A stretch of 64,000 nt of DNA from Halopenitus salinus (GTDB lineage Archaea > Halobacteriota > Halobacteria > Halobacteriales > Haloferacaceae), in NCBI RefSeq assembly GCF_042662125.1, contig NZ_JBHSXL010000003.1, positions 410,109 to 474,108 of the forward strand, written 5' to 3'. Numbering within the stretch: position 1 is the first letter of the stretch; each line of letters opens with the position of its first letter. The notes under the pieces are model-generated. The model was not told where the DNA came from and searched no databases. It saw only the letters and a list, made by a program, of their open reading frames with translations. The translations under genes were made by a program, and so were the position numbers. This document shows, one piece after another, positions 9,299 through 17,412 of the stretch.

Positions 9299-9554
9299 AG
9301 AATTGCTAGATGTAGAAAAACATCGACAGACAATCTGAAACAAAACGACGAGTGCGTGATAGGGTCAGAAATATAACTGCTGATAGCCTGTGGCTCGGAG
9401 TGACAGCACGACCGTACTAGAGGAGAATTTGATTCACTCGACACAACGGTGTGCGCCCAGATCAAGTCGAAGTGTGGTCGTTATCGAACTTCAGAGCACT
9501 CGATCTGTGGTCATTACATAAAAAATCACAGGCCGAACGCAGCTGGCGCGCGGT

Positions 9555-11018
9555 TCAGAACTCGAAAATGAATCCGAAGTTCACCGCCAGAGGTAACACA
9601 ATCAGTAGGACATACATGGCAACACCCTTCCCAAACTTCGTAGCATTGGGTGCTGCCCCACCATTGGTCATCCAATATTTGTTCCACTCTCTACTAAGTC
9701 GAGTGCGAATTGTTGAGGCGCTTCGAAACGTTCCATAAGCGGTGGCTCCACCGAGACCGACAACTGAAAGAGCGGGATTGTCATCACTATCTTGATCGAG
9801 GAATTCATCGAGTTTACTGTTCACCCAATCGGCTCGATGCTTACCAGGTTCAGGATCACGCGATCGTGGGACTCGATGAGGATTTTCGACATCGACCAGC
9901 GTCGTCGCTTCGGTAACTGGGACTCCGTCCTTCGTTTCGACACGATCGGAATCACGGTCGATGTGCCCGGGGAGTTCGTGATCATTCGGGTCGTAATGAA
10001 TCTGATCTTTATCGGGGAAGCCAGCGCGATCGTACGGTAGGTTCACGTCGCGTGGGTGGTGTAACGGAAGTGGCTGGTTTTGCTGCTCCCGATGGCGGTC
10101 TCGACGAACATCTTCATCATACGCATCGCCGTCAGGACTGACCGGGGAGAACGGTTCGTTCTGAAACGGGAATGGGTTTCCAATGACCGGAAACTGATGT
10201 TCGGGGTCCTCGGGCACAACGGGTGGCGCTTCGTCGCCCTTTCCCATTACGTTATATAATTTTAAAGTGTTGATACGGCCGCTTTTTGCTATGTAGTATC
10301 GCGCTGTCTGTAGATCTTCCCAGCCTGCAAGATCACGAAGCATCTTCACATCCACCGATGCATCTGCGAGGAATGTCTCACCTGTCGCCCGTAGAGGGTG
10401 GGCAGAAATCTCTGACGAGTCCACACCGTCGGCGTTTTCGGCGGCCTCTTTCAACAGCCGGTTGATAGAATGCTGTTGCCAGTCAAGGCAATCAAACTCA
10501 TCGAAAAAAGTCACTAGACAAGCAGTGATTCGATACGACCAGCCGAACGCGATGACGCGTGCAGACCGGTCATATTTGGGAGACCACTTGCTTGTGTAGA
10601 CGATTTTCTGTAGGTTTTCGGGAGTACAGAACTCAGCTCGTTTGATTACATCTTCTCGTTGTTCGGCTTTCAGATTTTTCCACGAGACCCCGGATTCCCA
10701 CTCGCCGCTCTCTTGTAGTTCCTTCAGCCCTTTTCGTCCCCATACGTCAAGCGCGCCAACCCAGCATCGGCTACATCCACAGGGGTCGAACGAAGGGATA
10801 CAAATCTCTCCGCGTTTCCAATCGATCCAAGATTCACGAAGATGCTGTATCTCTTGTAATCGCATTCCAAGTCGCCCTGCAAGTAAAATAACATAGCAGG
10901 TAATCAGGCGACGGGCACGATCGTCTATTCGTAGTGCCCCAATGTACATGCGGAAGTACGTATCAACACCAAGGGCGTCTGTAGCTGACGGCTTTCTATC
11001 GTGTGCAGTCACACACAA
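9555..11018 (-). CDS. Tyrosine recombinase/integrase with C-terminal membrane segment
   Basis: A 487-residue integrase-family protein. The catalytic set is visible: Arg53 (GMRLQEI), HPLR at 207-210, Trp233 at the H/W position (LAGWEDL) and the nucleophile in ARYY (Tyr241 or 242). A CxCxxC cluster at 80-85 (with a nearby Trp) suggests zinc binding, unusual for this family. The usual N-terminal SAM-like DNA-binding domain is very short or missing. After the catalytic domain come about 200 polar residues rich in Pro, Asp and His, then a hydrophobic segment near the C-terminus (MYVLLIVLPLAVNFGFIF). The gene is the obvious candidate for mobilising the island, but no att core can be identified from this window alone. 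Confidence 0.8.
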   Translation of the reverse strand: MCVTAHDRKPSATDALGVDTYFRMYIGALRIDDRARRLITCYVILLAGRLGMRLQEIQHLRESWIDWKRGEICIPSFDPCGCSRCWVGALDVWGRKGLKELQESGEWESGVSWKNLKAEQREDVIKRAEFCTPENLQKIVYTSKWSPKYDRSARVIAFGWSYRITACLVTFFDEFDCLDWQQHSINRLLKEAAENADGVDSSEISAHPLRATGETFLADASVDVKMLRDLAGWEDLQTARYYIAKSGRINTLKLYNVMGKGDEAPPVVPEDPEHQFPVIGNPFPFQNEPFSPVSPDGDAYDEDVRRDRHREQQNQPLPLHHPRDVNLPYDRAGFPDKDQIHYDPNDHELPGHIDRDSDRVETKDGVPVTEATTLVDVENPHRVPRSRDPEPGKHRADWVNSKLDEFLDQDSDDNPALSVVGLGGATAYGTFRSASTIRTRLSREWNKYWMTNGGAAPNATKFGKGVAMYVLLIVLPLAVNFGFIFEF

Positions 11019-11171
11019 GCTAAATTTGTAGTTATTTAAAAGGGTAAGTTTGGAGAATATGATATATTAGAGTGGATGGGTAGATCTCGCTCTTATCTAA
11101 TTTCATCCGTGATCAAGCTATTAGCAAGGTAGTCACCTACTGTCAGCCTCGTCCACCGCGCGGCACACATC

Positions 11172-11918
11172 CTACGCTGGTTTCTCAAGAGTCTCCAACT
11201 GGTGGCCAAGACGTCCCCCCGCAATTGCGTGGTTGTACGCCTGCTCTCGCTTCAGAATCTTAGCCACGGTCGGATGTGTCCACGGCACTTCCTCAGCGAT
11301 ACAACGGGTGGATTTGCCGTTGTCGGCAAGTTTCAATACCAACCGGATATCCTCTTTGTGTTCTTCCTCGATAACAAGATACTGTTTGTCACCATCAAAA
11401 CAGAGTCCAACCGGAGGCTGCCCATGGTAGTAACCATTCGAAATGCGCTCTTTGGTCTCCTCAATCGACTTCTCGATGTATCTCCTCATTGCTTCGTGCT
11501 CTGAGGCAGTTTGTAAGAGTTCGATAGCAACAGTCATTGGATCGTCTAAATCTATTGGCCCGGATCCGATGTCGTGGAGCTCGACATCGTTCTTACGGCA
11601 GGCCACGATGAGTTCCATAGTGTCATCAAAATCTCGGGCGAACCGACGCTTTCCATCGGCCCATACCAAGTCTGTCTCTCCATGTTCGATGCGTTTCATC
11701 ACACGCTGCCACTCTCCACGGTCCTCTGTTGAGAATCCGCTTGACCACCTGCCGTCGTTATAGATCGTGTTCAGTTCGACCGGAGGATAGTCGTCCCGGT
11801 CGTTAATCACGGCCTCATATGCTTCGATATTCTCTTTTTGCCGTGGTATAGACCGGTCGCTGTCCTGAGAGAGTCGGGTGTAGCCGTCGGCTATGAGAGT
11901 CTCTTCATCACTCGTCAT
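11172..11918 (-). CDS. Serine recombinase (resolvase family)
   Basis: A 248-residue resolvase-type protein. The N-terminal catalytic region has YTRLSQDSD with the nucleophilic serine (Ser16 or so), the PRQKENI helix, and KRRFARDFDD, which matches the family's R-x-x-R-D active-site arginines. The C-terminal half (from about residue 160) resembles the Recombinase DNA-binding domain, with a final helix-turn-helix (STRCIAEEV..THPTVAKIL). At 248 residues it is shorter than large serine integrases. It overlaps the upstream AbrB-type gene by 11 bp, so the two form a co-translated pair. It may resolve cointegrates or invert DNA; substrate sites are not recognisable. Confidence 0.85.
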   Translation of the reverse strand: MTSDEETLIADGYTRLSQDSDRSIPRQKENIEAYEAVINDRDDYPPVELNTIYNDGRWSSGFSTEDRGEWQRVMKRIEHGETDLVWADGKRRFARDFDDTMELIVACRKNDVELHDIGSGPIDLDDPMTVAIELLQTASEHEAMRRYIEKSIEETKERISNGYYHGQPPVGLCFDGDKQYLVIEEEHKEDIRLVLKLADNGKSTRCIAEEVPWTHPTVAKILKREQAYNHAIAGGRLGHQLETLEKPA

Positions 11919-12111
11919 CGTACTGGTGGACCGTCAGCTCCATTTTGTTTGCTGCACTACCCATCTCCCATTCGAGTTCATCACCCTGTGACAGACTAAA
12001 GAACTCAGCCGTGTCTTTCGGAATGGTGACCCGGTACTGTTTGGTCTCGCGGGTGTTTCCGTCTCGATCAGTGACCTCTGATTCGGTAACTTGGACCTTC
12101 GTTTTCGCCAT
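11908..12111 (-). CDS. AbrB/SpoVT-type DNA-binding protein (67 aa)
   Basis: A small swapped-hairpin AbrB domain: the signature YRVTIPKDTAEFFSLSQGDELEW covers most of the protein in the usual order (beta strand, IPK turn, helix, GDxL). It overlaps the downstream serine recombinase by 11 bp, suggesting it controls recombinase expression or acts with it. Three copies of TAGTGTTA lie immediately upstream and are shared in part with the second AbrB gene of the island (14060), so autoregulation is likely (inference). Confidence 0.8.
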   Translation of the reverse strand: MAKTKVQVTESEVTDRDGNTRETKQYRVTIPKDTAEFFSLSQGDELEWEMGSAANKMELTVHQYDDE

Positions 12112-12116
12112 GTCTG

Positions 12117-12185
12117 TTTAGTGTTACGTGTTGTACTACTATTAGTGTTAGGAAGGTGTGGTAAAGCTACGCCCCTAGTGTTAAC
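12117..12185 (-). promoter_or_regulatory. Candidate operator: three TAGTGTTA repeats
   Basis: TTTAGTGTTAC at 12117-12127, TTAGTGTTAGG from 12142, and CTAGTGTTAAC at 12175-12185 lie in the same orientation in front of the AbrB-recombinase operon. The first 11-mer is repeated exactly in front of the other AbrB gene (14348-14358). The rest of 12186-12377 is AT-rich with no gene seen. Confidence 0.45.
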
Positions 12186-12377
12186 ACAACAAAATTATAA
12201 CAATAACAACTCAGTCCACAAAATCGAACTGCTATGTGCCAGCACGAGGAGAGATTAGGGCTGTACACTAACTGGGCGTGTAAGAGTCTGAAAAAACAAT
12301 TTTCTGCCCATCGCTACAAACGACGGCAGAATAGTCGTTAGTGGCGGACAAGGTTCGCCGCGCAGGGTCCCTTGGAA

Positions 12378-12791
12378 CTACTCGTAGTAACTGACGCGCT
12401 CAACAACTTCCGCGAAGGCGACATTCTCGCGCACATCAGTAATCTCGATAGTGACACGCTCGCTCTGTTTGGTGTCAGGAACAATAACGACGAAACCGCG
12501 CTCAACACGGGTTATACCATCGCCTTGATCACCAATATCTTCGATTTCGACGGTGCGTTGCTCGCCTTCTTCGATAGGGGGCGTCTGTGGCACTTGATCG
12601 ACCTGTGGATCAGCGTCAGTGTTGTTGGCCTCGTTGGTCGTGGGTACCGGCAGAACAGCCACACGATACGTCTCCTCTGCCTGTAGATCGCCAAGGCGGA
12701 GTTCCTGCTCCGGAATCTCAACCACATATGACCCATCACGCTCTTCGACTTTACCCGAGAACAGACACCGAAGTTCCTCTGAAATCTCCAT
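12378..12791 (-). CDS. TRAM domain protein (137 aa)
   Basis: Residues about 76-137 form a TRAM domain (TVEIEDIGDQGDGITRVERG..., then VIVP), a beta-barrel that binds RNA. Haloarchaea encode many stand-alone TRAM proteins, thought to act as RNA chaperones. The N-terminal 55 residues (ELRCLFSGKVEERDGSYVVEIP) form a second small beta-rich unit, and an acidic, Pro/Gln-rich linker joins the two. It is a single gene; the neighbours are small zinc ribbons. Possibly a chromosomal-type paralogue captured by the island. Confidence 0.82.
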   Translation of the reverse strand: MEISEELRCLFSGKVEERDGSYVVEIPEQELRLGDLQAEETYRVAVLPVPTTNEANNTDADPQVDQVPQTPPIEEGEQRTVEIEDIGDQGDGITRVERGFVVIVPDTKQSERVTIEITDVRENVAFAEVVERVSYYE

Positions 12792-12844
12792 TTGTAAACC
12801 TTACACCGGATACGCGACGAAGAGCACTTTACTCTGCTGTCTGC

Positions 12845-12997
12845 CTATTCCGGCGCTACAACGTCCCCACACGCCGGACACTCGGTCCACACGCCCTCGG
12901 TGCCGTCGTTCTTTTCGTATTCAACAAGAATCCATGCTTCAGATATGTCCTCACCACATTTCGGGCAACGACCGAGGGACGATTCGTCAGCGTTCAT
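12845..12997 (-). CDS. Small zinc-ribbon protein (50 aa)
   Basis: The product begins MNADESSLGRCPKCGEDI and has two CxxC pairs (CPKC and CPAC) about 30 residues apart, a classic haloarchaeal zinc ribbon of the kind annotated DUF7837 (name from memory). A longer frame to 13093 exists, but its added N-terminus is basic and unlike the acidic body, so the internal ATG is preferred. Such micro-proteins are widespread in haloarchaea, and their role is unknown; binding of nucleic acid or another protein is possible. Confidence 0.65.
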   Translation of the reverse strand: MNADESSLGRCPKCGEDISEAWILVEYEKNDGTEGVWTECPACGDVVAPE

Positions 12998-13157
12998 GGA
13001 AGGGGTGGAAGGAGCGTGTGACAGTGTTCCTTCCAAATGAATTTCATCCGGGGGAGAACGTAAGGCTTTGGCGGCTTTACGGGTCAAACGCACCGAATTT
13101 CCGGTGGATACATATCGCCAGTAACATTAACTCACAGCCATCAAAAACTTGGAACCC

Positions 13158-13313
13158 ATGAGTATCCGCACAGTACTTACTCGGCTAATGCCCGGTGACG
13201 AGACAGAGGTAGTCGTGGAGTGCCGTCAGTGCGGCGAGAATCTAATGTCGCGCGCAGATGAGTGTCCCAAGTGTGGATCAGATGAGATAGAACACTTTCA
13301 GATTTCAGAGTAG
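13158..13313 (+). CDS. Small zinc-ribbon protein (51 aa)
   Basis: The ATG at 13158 opens a 51-residue acidic product with CRQC at 22-25 and CPKC at 36-39, ending before TAG at 13311. The two CxxC knuckles with a short spacer make a rubredoxin-like zinc ribbon. It is divergent from the other micro zinc ribbon at 12845-12997, with about 160 bp between them that could hold both promoters. Function unknown. Confidence 0.6.
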   Translation: MSIRTVLTRLMPGDETEVVVECRQCGENLMSRADECPKCGSDEIEHFQISE

Positions 13314-13472
13314 ACTGCCGCATTCGGGATACATCAGTCAATATCGCAATTAGGAGAGCGCGCATGACCGCAAGGTCTCTCCCTGCTTCTCAGTCACGAT
13401 CTCGCTCTCAGCGGAGTAGGTCGCTGCCAGACTCCCCCTCATCCTCATCTTCACGGTCTCTGCGAAATCGCC

Positions 13473-13838
13473 TCAGGGATCGGATGGAGACTTGTCTGGC
13501 AGATTCGTCCCGACGAGGGAGCTCGGGAGTCGATGTCCGAGTAAAGCGTCGGTTCGCATCCGGATGTCTCTCCCTAGTTCACTATAATCGAGTTCCTTGG
13601 ACTCTGGGTCATAGACGTCGTCTCCCGCGTCGTGTCGACAGAGATTGATAAGTTCGATACTGGCGGTCGACTCTTTTTTCGAACCGTCTTCTCGCTCCAC
13701 TTCTACAAGTATTCGAGTCGGCGAGATTCCCTCTCCAAGTTGGATTGATCTGACACTTGGACCGCTCGATGCTGTTTCGAGCACTTCTTGCTCTGTTTTG
13801 AATCCACTCGAATCGTCCTCGACGTCGTCGTTCGTCAT
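13473..13838 (-). CDS. Hypothetical acidic protein (121 aa)
   Basis: Composition is typical of a haloarchaeal cytosolic protein (rich in Asp, Glu, Ser), and the frame is free of the Arg-rich bias of antisense shadows. A beta-like segment TRILVEVEREDGSKKESTASIELINL suggests a small folded domain, but I recognise no family. AT-rich sequence upstream (ATAAAATATT near 13866-13875) may be its promoter. It stands alone between short regulators. Confidence 0.5.
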   Translation of the reverse strand: MTNDDVEDDSSGFKTEQEVLETASSGPSVRSIQLGEGISPTRILVEVEREDGSKKESTASIELINLCRHDAGDDVYDPESKELDYSELGRDIRMRTDALLGHRLPSSLVGTNLPDKSPSDP

Positions 13839-14059
13839 GCGCTTGTCGACGTGAGATTAATCCACATAAAATATTGTAAAGTGACTCGTCGAGCCACTAC
13901 ACACACGATCGTGGAGGATCTAGAAAATCAGTCTCGTCCGCTTCTTGGGGTACCGGTTGGCGGGGCTGCTGTTGTGATGAGCGTGCTCTCGCCTCGTCAA
14001 ACGAAAAAGCGCGTGATATCTCGACATCGAAGATGACCACCATCTTGCTTCGACAGTCT

Positions 14060-14332
14060 CTACTTCTCATCATCCTTCTGTTTATTTGTCTCTCGCTCGT
14101 CACGGAGTTCCATCGTGGCTGATTTCTCTTCTTCCTCGTCCTCATATGCAAGTGCGCCGCGAATTTCCGACGGACGCTTGACTGGTTGAATTACAATCTC
14201 TCCCTCCTCATTTTCAACGAACCGGACTCGCCCCCGTGTATTGATATGGAGTTTGTCACAGAACTCTGGGGGAATCGTCACTTCTCCCGTGCTCGTGACT
14301 GTGACAATTGTTCCGTCGCCAGCATTGCCCAT
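14060..14332 (-). CDS. AbrB/MazE-type DNA-binding protein (90 aa)
   Basis: The N-terminal 50 residues are an AbrB domain (VTVTSTGEVTIPPEFCDKLH, then RVRFVENEEGEIVI). The C-terminal 35 residues are highly charged (EDEEEEKS..., RDERETNKQKDDEK), as in antitoxins that wrap a partner. In haloarchaea this type is often the VapB partner of a PIN toxin, but no PIN gene follows, so it is an orphan antitoxin or a free regulator. TTTAGTGTTAC occurs 16 bp before its start, identical to a motif before the other AbrB gene in this island. Confidence 0.75.
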   Translation of the reverse strand: MGNAGDGTIVTVTSTGEVTIPPEFCDKLHINTRGRVRFVENEEGEIVIQPVKRPSEIRGALAYEDEEEEKSATMELRDERETNKQKDDEK

Positions 14333-14347
14333 AGGTACTGAGGCAGA

Positions 14348-14358
14348 TTTAGTGTTAC
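14348..14358 (-). promoter_or_regulatory. Candidate AbrB operator, TTTAGTGTTAC
   Basis: Exact 11-base match to the motif at 12117-12127 in front of the AbrB-recombinase pair. Position next to the promoter of a second AbrB gene suggests cross- or auto-regulation. Confidence 0.4.
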
Positions 14359-14413
14359 TTTGATTTTTGGCTCTATTAGAATTCTGAGCCAGTGATACGT
14401 TCTGCTCCGGGTA

Positions 14414-14437
14414 CGGTCAGTACAGGGGGCCCACGTA
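14414..14437 (+). repeat. Single copy of the 25-bp repeat
   Basis: CGGTCAGTACAGGGGGCCCA and its flank match the 25-bp repeat units at 7424 and 26504 at about 20 of 24 positions, in the same orientation. It lies in the 297-bp gap between the AbrB gene and the membrane protein gene; nothing else in that gap is recognisable. Confidence 0.4.
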
Positions 14438-14629
14438 CCGATGTCGAACTCCGACCTCTCCACGACATGTCAGTAGTAGCTTGCGAGATACAGAGCGTAT
14501 ATTCAGCAAGACAATGTTGTTACAGGCTCAAAGGAGCTCGTCATTGTCAGTTCTTTTCGTCCGGCATGAGCAATGGAATTGAAGACTCTACGCCCATAAC
14601 CTCTTATTTCACCGCTTATATCGCAAAGT

Positions 14630-15166
14630 ATGCGAAGCAATGTAGAAGAGACAGAGACGCAAGAATCTGAGGGAACTGACTCTTCCACAGAAGCCCGACA
14701 CCACGCACTTGAGGACGCACGGCGAGTCCTTGACCACGAACTCCAATCTCTCAATGATGTCACTCAGAAATCCTGGCGAATCGTCCAATTCAACGGATTA
14801 GTTGCTACAGTCTTCGCAGCACTCGTACCGATTCAATCCGGACTAAATCAACTTACCTTGATCCCCGGCCTGATCCTCACCGCAGCTGCCTTGGTACTCG
14901 GCTACTCCACATACACCGCTTTCCAAACTCAGGAACGAGAAAGCGTCAGGACAGGCCCTGAAACAGAGATGTACCGCGCCGTATCCAACCACGACTACGA
15001 AGAAGACGAATACCTCTCCCACGCACTACGGATCCACGCAGACGACATCGACGCTATGCAGCCAACAACAGAAGACAAGTCCAAAGACGTCGATAGAGCC
15101 CTTCTCACCTCTATCCTCGGCGTCATCCTTTTAGTGGTAGGTACACTATTCCTCTTTACAGTATGA
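14630..15166 (+). CDS. Three-TM membrane protein with soluble loop (178 aa)
   Basis: An acidic N-terminal helix (about 20-48, with the ALEDARRVLDHELQSLNDV stretch) leads to a membrane hairpin (51-68 and 76-97), a charged cytosolic region (100-155) and a C-terminal membrane segment (157-177). This layout is like haloarchaeal membrane proteins of the SLATT/Pycsar-TM kind, which act as membrane-damaging effectors, but the match is by architecture only. The stop overlaps the start of a 48-residue acidic peptide gene (ATGA), and a trypsin-like protease gene follows. A TATA-like CTTATTTC is about 25 bp upstream of the ATG. Confidence 0.65.
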   Translation: MRSNVEETETQESEGTDSSTEARHHALEDARRVLDHELQSLNDVTQKSWRIVQFNGLVATVFAALVPIQSGLNQLTLIPGLILTAAALVLGYSTYTAFQTQERESVRTGPETEMYRAVSNHDYEEDEYLSHALRIHADDIDAMQPTTEDKSKDVDRALLTSILGVILLVVGTLFLFTV

Positions 15167-15309
15167 CCGACGAAGGAAACTCCGGTGACGGCGGCTCCTC
15201 CGGCGACGGTGAAGCCCCCGACCTCGGACAATTCGGATCCCACGAGACATTCAAGGGCGGAGACAGCCCCGACAACACACGGCCCGGCGACACCTCCGAC
15301 GACGAGTAA
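15163..15309 (+). CDS. Tiny acidic Gly/Asp/Ser-rich protein (48 aa)
   Basis: The ATG at 15163 overlaps the TGA of the membrane-protein gene by four bases (ATGA), the arrangement of translationally coupled genes. The product is almost entirely Gly, Asp, Ser, Glu and Pro, with no hydrophobic core, so it is probably disordered until bound. Coupling implies a stoichiometric partner of the membrane protein, perhaps an inhibitor or an immunity-type peptide. No homologue is recognised; the low complexity makes homology search unreliable. Confidence 0.5.
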   Translation: MTDEGNSGDGGSSGDGEAPDLGQFGSHETFKGGDSPDNTRPGDTSDDE

Positions 15310-15619
15310 GGCCGCTGTAACCCCTCTAGTCTACATTTTATATCTCGGTTAGCAGCAGGTATTCAATACAGCAACGGCTTTGTCAGCTACTTGCTTGCTG
15401 TCAGCAGCGGTGTGACGGATATAGAGATTCCATGCAGGACGGAAGCTTTTTTCTTTCGCCTCAGATGCGTTGAAGCAACCGTTCACTGTTTATGCGCAGT
15501 GACCAGGCCAACCCGGTTACGATTACGGGTAGGAGGGACGGTCGTTTAACGGGCCTTCCCGGGTCTTACTCGATGTATCACCAACGTCAATAACCCGGCC
15601 TACTCTACCGGAACACAAC
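15310..15619. other. Intergenic region between micro-gene and protease gene
   Basis: No gene seen. GGTATTCAATACAGCAAC near 15357 resembles the right arm of the inverted repeat at 30890-30904, hinting at an old IS end. A run of T after GGAAGC (about 15443-15454) could terminate the upstream transcript. TCAATAACC around 15590 is placed about 28 bp before the protease ATG and may be its TATA box. Confidence 0.35.
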
Positions 15620-16390
15620 ATGAGCATGCCGAACAACCCTTTAGACTCGCTATTCCTGTGCGTCACACCGATCAAACTACCGGGCGGCGGTCACGCAACA
15701 GGGACACTATTCCGATACGAGCAGGAAGGCGAGAAGACAGACTATCTCGTCACGAACCGGCACGTCTTCGTTGAGGAGAACGATGACGGCGAAGAAGAAT
15801 TCGTAGCCGAGGAAGCCCGGATTTACCTGCGAGACAACGCAGACGCACCGATGCTCCGTATCAGCCGCCCACTAGACTTAGTGAAGGACGGCGAGCGGCA
15901 ATGGATGGAACACTCCGCTGAACCGCAACCCGACCTGGCAGTGCTCGAATTGTACGACGACTTGGATGATTACATCAATCAACCGATCGGCCCGCCAAAC
16001 TTCCTCCCTGATGAACGACCGATAACAGCAGGTGAGGAAGCGATGATTGTTGGGTACCCAGTGATCGAACCGAACGACTACATGCCGATAATCCGGAGTG
16101 CCCTGATCTCTAGTCATTACGGCGGCGGATTTATGGGGAATCTCGCGTTCGCAACAGACGCGAACACGCACTCCGGGATGAGCGGAAGCCCAATCTTCAC
16201 AACACCGTCGATAATCGATCAGATGGATGGCGGGCCCGTCGTGTATAAGCAGCCGCAGCGGTACTTCCTCGGAATTCACTCATCGACTCTGCAATCGCCC
16301 GCGCATTCGATAGAGGAAGGCCCGCTGAATGTTAATTTCGCGTTCTACCCGGAGCAGATCATTGAGATCATCGAAAACAGTGAAGAGTGA
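15620..16390 (+). CDS. Trypsin-like (S1-fold) serine protease, intracellular
   Basis: A 256-residue chymotrypsin-fold protease. The triad is visible: His48 in TNRHVF, Asp105 in PDLAVLE, and Ser188 in GMSGSP. There is no signal peptide, transmembrane segment or PDZ domain, so it should act in the cytoplasm, unlike the DegP/HtrA type. Stand-alone cytosolic trypsin-like proteases of this kind appear in prokaryotic defence loci, where they activate or degrade a partner protein (established for other systems). Here the nearest partner is the upstream membrane protein with its coupled acidic peptide, 310 bp away. A promoter-like TATA is present, so the protease may be separately expressed. Confidence 0.8.
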   Translation: MSMPNNPLDSLFLCVTPIKLPGGGHATGTLFRYEQEGEKTDYLVTNRHVFVEENDDGEEEFVAEEARIYLRDNADAPMLRISRPLDLVKDGERQWMEHSAEPQPDLAVLELYDDLDDYINQPIGPPNFLPDERPITAGEEAMIVGYPVIEPNDYMPIIRSALISSHYGGGFMGNLAFATDANTHSGMSGSPIFTTPSIIDQMDGGPVVYKQPQRYFLGIHSSTLQSPAHSIEEGPLNVNFAFYPEQIIEIIENSEE

Positions 16391-16404
16391 ACATGTCGTC
16401 AGCC

Positions 16405-16626
16405 TCACGACTTGACCTTCCCGTACCAGTTCCACACGATCCGAGCGCGTTCCGGCCGCACCACTCGACCAGCGACAGGAGAAGTACGACGATTGTCACA
16501 AATCACGACCCGATACCGGTGCTGTCGGATCAGACATGTCCCAAGAATACCCATCAAGACAGTGAAAAGCAGGGTATGGACAGCATTGAGGACGTCGTCG
16601 TAAATCTGTGCGAGACGGAGACCCAT
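16405..16626 (-). CDS. Possible small membrane protein (73 aa)
   Basis: Starting from ATG at 16626 the frame encodes an amphipathic N-terminus, one good hydrophobic segment (AVHTLLFTVLMGILGTCLI) and a basic C-terminal tail. It converges on the protease gene with a 14-bp gap. No family is recognised, and the frame extends upstream to 16701 without a convincing start. It may be spurious. Confidence 0.3.
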   Translation of the reverse strand: MGLRLAQIYDDVLNAVHTLLFTVLMGILGTCLIRQHRYRVVICDNRRTSPVAGRVVRPERARIVWNWYGKVKS

Positions 16627-16749
16627 CACGCTGTATCGACCAATTTGACAACCACGATTTGAACAGTTTGTCGTGTAAGACTCGCGCCCTGTATCTTGCA
16701 CGGCTATCAGAACATCTCTCTAAGCTGGTAGAAATGTCAACAGCTAATT

Positions 16750-16815
16750 CGCACCTTTCAGCGACCAGCCGTTTCAGACAAGAACATGTCTGAAGAAGAG
16801 GATTTCAACAAAGCC
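16750..16815 (-). repeat. IS-like end with subterminal palindrome (long copy)
   Basis: Reading the minus strand from 16815: GGCTTTGTTGAAATCCTCTT, then TTCAGAC-8-GTCTGAA, then CTGGTCGCTGAAAGGTGCG. The same 64-bp block is at 29511-29574 on the other strand with few differences, and in a shorter, decayed form at 26716-26770. The internal inverted repeat would form a hairpin. No transposase is attached. The remaining sequence of 16627-16920 holds no supported gene. Confidence 0.6.
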
Positions 16816-16876
16816 AATAGGATAACTCTGCTGAATTCTATGACCTAGTTATTCCGGAGTGAATAGCTCGACAAAT

Positions 16877-16894
16877 ATGATACATGAGTATCAT
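16877..16894. promoter_or_regulatory. Perfect palindrome ATGATAC-N4-GTATCAT, candidate PadR operator
   Basis: Seven-base arms with a 4-base spacer, centred 35 bp before the ATG of the PadR-like gene. It covers the place where TATA-proximal control would occur, so it is a likely autorepressor site. Confidence 0.55.
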
Positions 16895-16920
16895 TTCGAA
16901 GATCAGTAGTATTTCAAAAC

Positions 16921-17223
16921 ATGAATACGAAATATGAAGACATGTATGATCTTACTGGCTTTCAGCGCGACTTGCTGTACGTAATCGCCGGCCTTGATGA
17001 TCCACACGGGCTCGCAATTAAGGACGAACTTGAGAACTACTACGAAAAGGAGATCCACCATGGTCGTCTCTATCCGAATCTCGACACGCTTGTTGAGAAG
17101 GGACTTGTCGAAAAAAGTCAGCGAGATAGACGGACCAATGAGTACACTACCACACGTCGGGGTACTAGAGAGATTCAGGCGCGGGCAGAATGGGAAGCCG
17201 ACTACATCGACCACAGCACCTGA
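16921..17223 (+). CDS. PadR-family winged-helix regulator (100 aa)
   Basis: The sequence follows the PadR fold closely: LTGFQRDLLYVIAGLDDPHG, then ELENYY and HHGRLYPNLDTLVEKGLVEK as the recognition helix and wing, then a wing-like RTNEYTTTRRG. PadR proteins are usually local autorepressors. A perfect palindrome lies 26 bp upstream. It precedes the AlbA_2 gene by 190 bp on the same strand and may control it, although that gene has its own promoter-like TATA. Confidence 0.85.
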   Translation: MNTKYEDMYDLTGFQRDLLYVIAGLDDPHGLAIKDELENYYEKEIHHGRLYPNLDTLVEKGLVEKSQRDRRTNEYTTTRRGTREIQARAEWEADYIDHST

Positions 17224-17412
17224 CCAAGTCGCCACAGTCGAGAACCCGGAACCGAACTGCTCCTTGGGAAAGGGGAGGACTTCTCTGAATCCTCAATAGC
17301 CCAATAGGGTTTGCGTACGCTCGTTCTCGATGTATTTACTATCGAGATCTCTAACAGAGGCGGCTAATCTAGATGTATAGGATTAAGTCCAAAATAGAGC
17401 ATTACTTATCTA

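Noticed and set aside
14369..16815. An inverted IS pair bracketing the membrane protein-protease module
   Set aside because: GGCTCTATTAGAATTC at 14369 matches the end motif at only about 12 of 16 positions, so the left end is not supported.
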